A program made the position numbers and the translations under genes. From Mucilaginibacter aquariorum (GTDB taxonomy: Bacteria; Bacteroidota; Bacteroidia; Sphingobacteriales; Sphingobacteriaceae), in NCBI RefSeq assembly GCF_024498135.1, contig NZ_JANHOH010000001.1, positions 2,232,001-2,296,000 of the forward strand: a stretch of DNA of 64,000 bases. The letters run 5' to 3'. Below are positions 62,117-64,000 of the stretch, one piece after another. Numbering within the stretch: position 1 is the stretch's first letter; every line of letters begins with the position of its first letter. Under the pieces are notes generated by a model. The model was given only the letters and a program-made list of their open reading frames with translations. It was not told where the DNA came from and did no database searches.

Positions 62117-64000
62117 ATGAAGACTATAAAAAATATATTCTGTATTTTATTTTTTATAACAATGTCACACGTCATCGTTGCTCAGTCGCGGATTACGGTG
62201 GATACAACTGTATTTAACAGTGCAAAAGACAGCACAGTTTTTTACATCGACTGGTCGCAGATAACTCCCGAGATTAAGGTCACGTTTATAAATATCATGA
62301 GCGATATCGCCCGACGAAATGGTTTTTATAAAACGGTTACGATACGTGCAGATGAAAATATAAGCCGGCTGATCAAGGATAATTACGACGTCGTAGCGGA
62401 AAAAAACAACCATTCCTATCAGGCCCTGGTTTCGGTAATTCATAATTTAAATGGGCTGGATGCACAGAATACGTTAGTAGTAGGTACGCAAATTAGGCTA
62501 CCTCGATTACCTATTACCAGGTCCAGGAACAGTACTAAAGCATTTACGCAGTTTTTTGACCCTTATATCAGCCAGGCGTATATATTATCCACGGATTCGG
62601 CAGCTAAGTCAAACTTAACCACTGCCGAGCAGAACATTCAATTTTCTAATGGAGGATTATACGCCTATAAACTCAGTCCGGCTGATCTCGCACTTGTAAA
62701 GTCAAAGCTTTCCAAAAAGCTTTACCGCCAGCTTTACGGACAAGCGTTGATAACGCTTGACAGCGTGCACATCTCGATGGTACGCTTTCCCGATCACCAA
62801 GGCACTCCTACTGATTTGAAAATCCCGCCCGCGGCTGTAGATTCATCCGTGGCGCGGTTATTGGCAACCCTCGACAAAAAGAACTTCGGCACGTATTATG
62901 TCTTCGATAATTTTAACGCGCGGTCCACGCACGGAAAAAAGGTATTAGATGTCATCAATGCCCGTTTTGCTGCATACGGTCTGGACACGAGCGGGTTGTC
63001 GATTCGCGCGGTGCCTATCAATTATTTTGACAATTTAGCGTTTGGAAAGACGGTGATAGAGAATTATTTCGCTTCGTCCGGCACTGGTTCAAAAAATCTT
63101 AGTGACGTTGAATTAAGCAACGAAGCGAACTTATTAAAGAATGTCGATACATCACTTTACGCCTACGCGCTTTGTGAGAACTGTATACCTGAAGTTTACC
63201 TGCACGCGCTTTTTGGTTACTACTATCGAGATAAGCCGGATGTCATATCAAGTTCTTTTTGGTCAAATATGGAACTGAAAGGCATAATGCCGAGGCTTTA
63301 TAAGAATCCGCCGACGAGTTTGGTTACCGCGGCACTGAACGAAAGCGGGGAAATTGAAGATAAGATCAAAAATGTCCTGGTGGATAAAGGGTTGTTGGTT
63401 GGCGAGATACAGCCCATTAATGATTATTTCAATACGTATACGGACAATGGGGCAATGATCATTGGTAACCGGTTAAATAAAGGTGTTTTTGTAGGATCCC
63501 ATGGCAGGCATATCACGACTGCCGGGCTTGGAGTTGGCTGGTCTGGCAGGACAATCCTGCCAACTGATACGGGCACAAGCTTTGCCACGCCTGACGTAGC
63601 GACGAAAATCTATATAGCCAAGGCATACTGGCGTTCAAAACAGGCCGAACCTGTTACAGCATCGGAAACCCGACTGCGTGTATTATTGGGTACCGACATT
63701 GATAGTGGCCTGATCGGCAAATTTGAATCGGGCGGAACTGTCAACATGTTAAAATTACTGCAAACTGAAAATTACGCGGAATTAATTTCCGGCGAGATCG
63801 TCCCGATAACAAATCTTAAACTTTCGAATGCCGGGATTAGCGCTTCAAAATTCGATGGCATGCCATTCGGCCGAAAAACTATTCAAGATGGCGAAACGAG
63901 AGAGGGCCTGTGCGGTCTTGCCTGCGTTGATGGACGTTTTTTTAAAATATCTGAATCCGTACCCTGGTGGCAGCCGGCAAAATTTAAGGAAATTTCCATA
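62117..64000 (+). CDS. LysM-like domain plus divergent subtilase, 3' end outside the window
   Basis: The frame is open for 628 codons from ATG at 62117 to the edge. A signal peptide (FCILFFITMSHVIVAQS) is followed by a LysM-like region (VTIRADENISRLIKDNYDVV to LVVGTQIRLPRLP). A domain with subtilase-like motifs follows: Asp264 in YYVFDNFNA, His272 in STHGKKVLDVI and Ser488 in DTGTSFATPDVATKIY. Asp and His are only 8 residues apart, much closer than in subtilisin (32), so the fold is divergent. After the Ser come further beta-rich sequence and CGLACVDGRFF. Probably a secreted cell-wall-associated protease; inactive variants are possible. Confidence 0.7.
   Translation, partial: MKTIKNIFCILFFITMSHVIVAQSRITVDTTVFNSAKDSTVFYIDWSQITPEIKVTFINIMSDIARRNGFYKTVTIRADENISRLIKDNYDVVAEKNNHSYQALVSVIHNLNGLDAQNTLVVGTQIRLPRLPITRSRNSTKAFTQFFDPYISQAYILSTDSAAKSNLTTAEQNIQFSNGGLYAYKLSPADLALVKSKLSKKLYRQLYGQALITLDSVHISMVRFPDHQGTPTDLKIPPAAVDSSVARLLATLDKKNFGTYYVFDNFNARSTHGKKVLDVINARFAAYGLDTSGLSIRAVPINYFDNLAFGKTVIENYFASSGTGSKNLSDVELSNEANLLKNVDTSLYAYALCENCIPEVYLHALFGYYYRDKPDVISSSFWSNMELKGIMPRLYKNPPTSLVTAALNESGEIEDKIKNVLVDKGLLVGEIQPINDYFNTYTDNGAMIIGNRLNKGVFVGSHGRHITTAGLGVGWSGRTILPTDTGTSFATPDVATKIYIAKAYWRSKQAEPVTASETRLRVLLGTDIDSGLIGKFESGGTVNMLKLLQTENYAELISGEIVPITNLKLSNAGISASKFDGMPFGRKTIQDGETREGLCGLACVDGRFFKISESVPWWQPAKFKEISI

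Noticed and set aside
62165..62443. 92-codon minus-strand frame inside the terminal gene
   Set aside because: It is antisense to the LysM region of a 628-codon open frame with signal peptide and subtilase motifs.

Overview
The window looks like a chromosomal segment of a Bacteroidota species, most likely Sphingobacteriaceae (Mucilaginibacter/Pedobacter-like). The evidence is type IX secretion (T9SS) C-terminal sorting domains, the gliding lipoprotein GldB, a SusC/SusD pair with ECF sigma and FecR, DUF4136 and DUF6520 proteins, and promoters of the Bacteroidota form TTTG-N18-20-TAnnTTTG. This is inference from families and motifs; no 16S gene is present.

Region 1 (1-43.4 kb) reads as ordinary chromosome. 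It holds the end of a GT39-type glycosyltransferase gene, a DinB protein and a RelE/ParE-type toxin-antitoxin pair. Next come sucA-odhB (2-oxoglutarate dehydrogenase E1 and an E2 with two lipoyl domains), a cryptochrome-DASH gene, a TetR-like regulator, a HAD phosphatase and a UbiB-like kinase. A TIGR01777 epimerase overlaps a class I photolyase gene, followed by FKBP lipoproteins, MarR and gamma-glutamyltransferase. A T9SS block follows: an S8 peptidase and two large paralogous surface proteins sharing a nearly identical C-terminal DNA cassette. After it lie a small membrane-tail protein, DUF4136, nadE, gldB, a sugar-nucleotide epimerase, a membrane protein/histidine kinase/response regulator set, and a divergent MDR oxidoreductase/HxlR pair.

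Region 2 (43.47-49.4 kb) starts at tRNA-Ala(GGC) and carries the mobilisation and partition module of an integrative element. Its parts are two small leftward genes, an excisionase-like HTH gene, ParA, an array of AAATGT words with a 24-bp palindrome, a ribbon-helix-helix protein, an oriT-like hairpin with 12-bp repeats, MobA, the relaxase MobB and the YWFCY/TraG coupling protein MobC. No integrase or type IV secretion genes are visible.

Region 3 (49.7-64 kb) looks like cargo or an adjoining island: MauE/DoxX and a DUF6520 exported peptide on the right-hand strand, facing a leftward ECF sigma / FecR / SusC / SusD / TlpA locus. A KAP-like P-loop NTPase gene in the opposite orientation separates sigma from FecR. 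The sigma gene is preceded by about 230 bp of strongly structured sequence with a predicted pseudoknot and two mutually exclusive pairings. An XRE regulator preceded by another 24-bp perfect palindrome and a LysM plus divergent subtilase gene that leaves the window complete the segment.

The best candidates for something undescribed are the structured leader of the sigma gene, the KAP NTPase placed between sigma and anti-sigma, the DUF6520-MauE-TlpA-SusCD set, and the iteron array of the mobile element.
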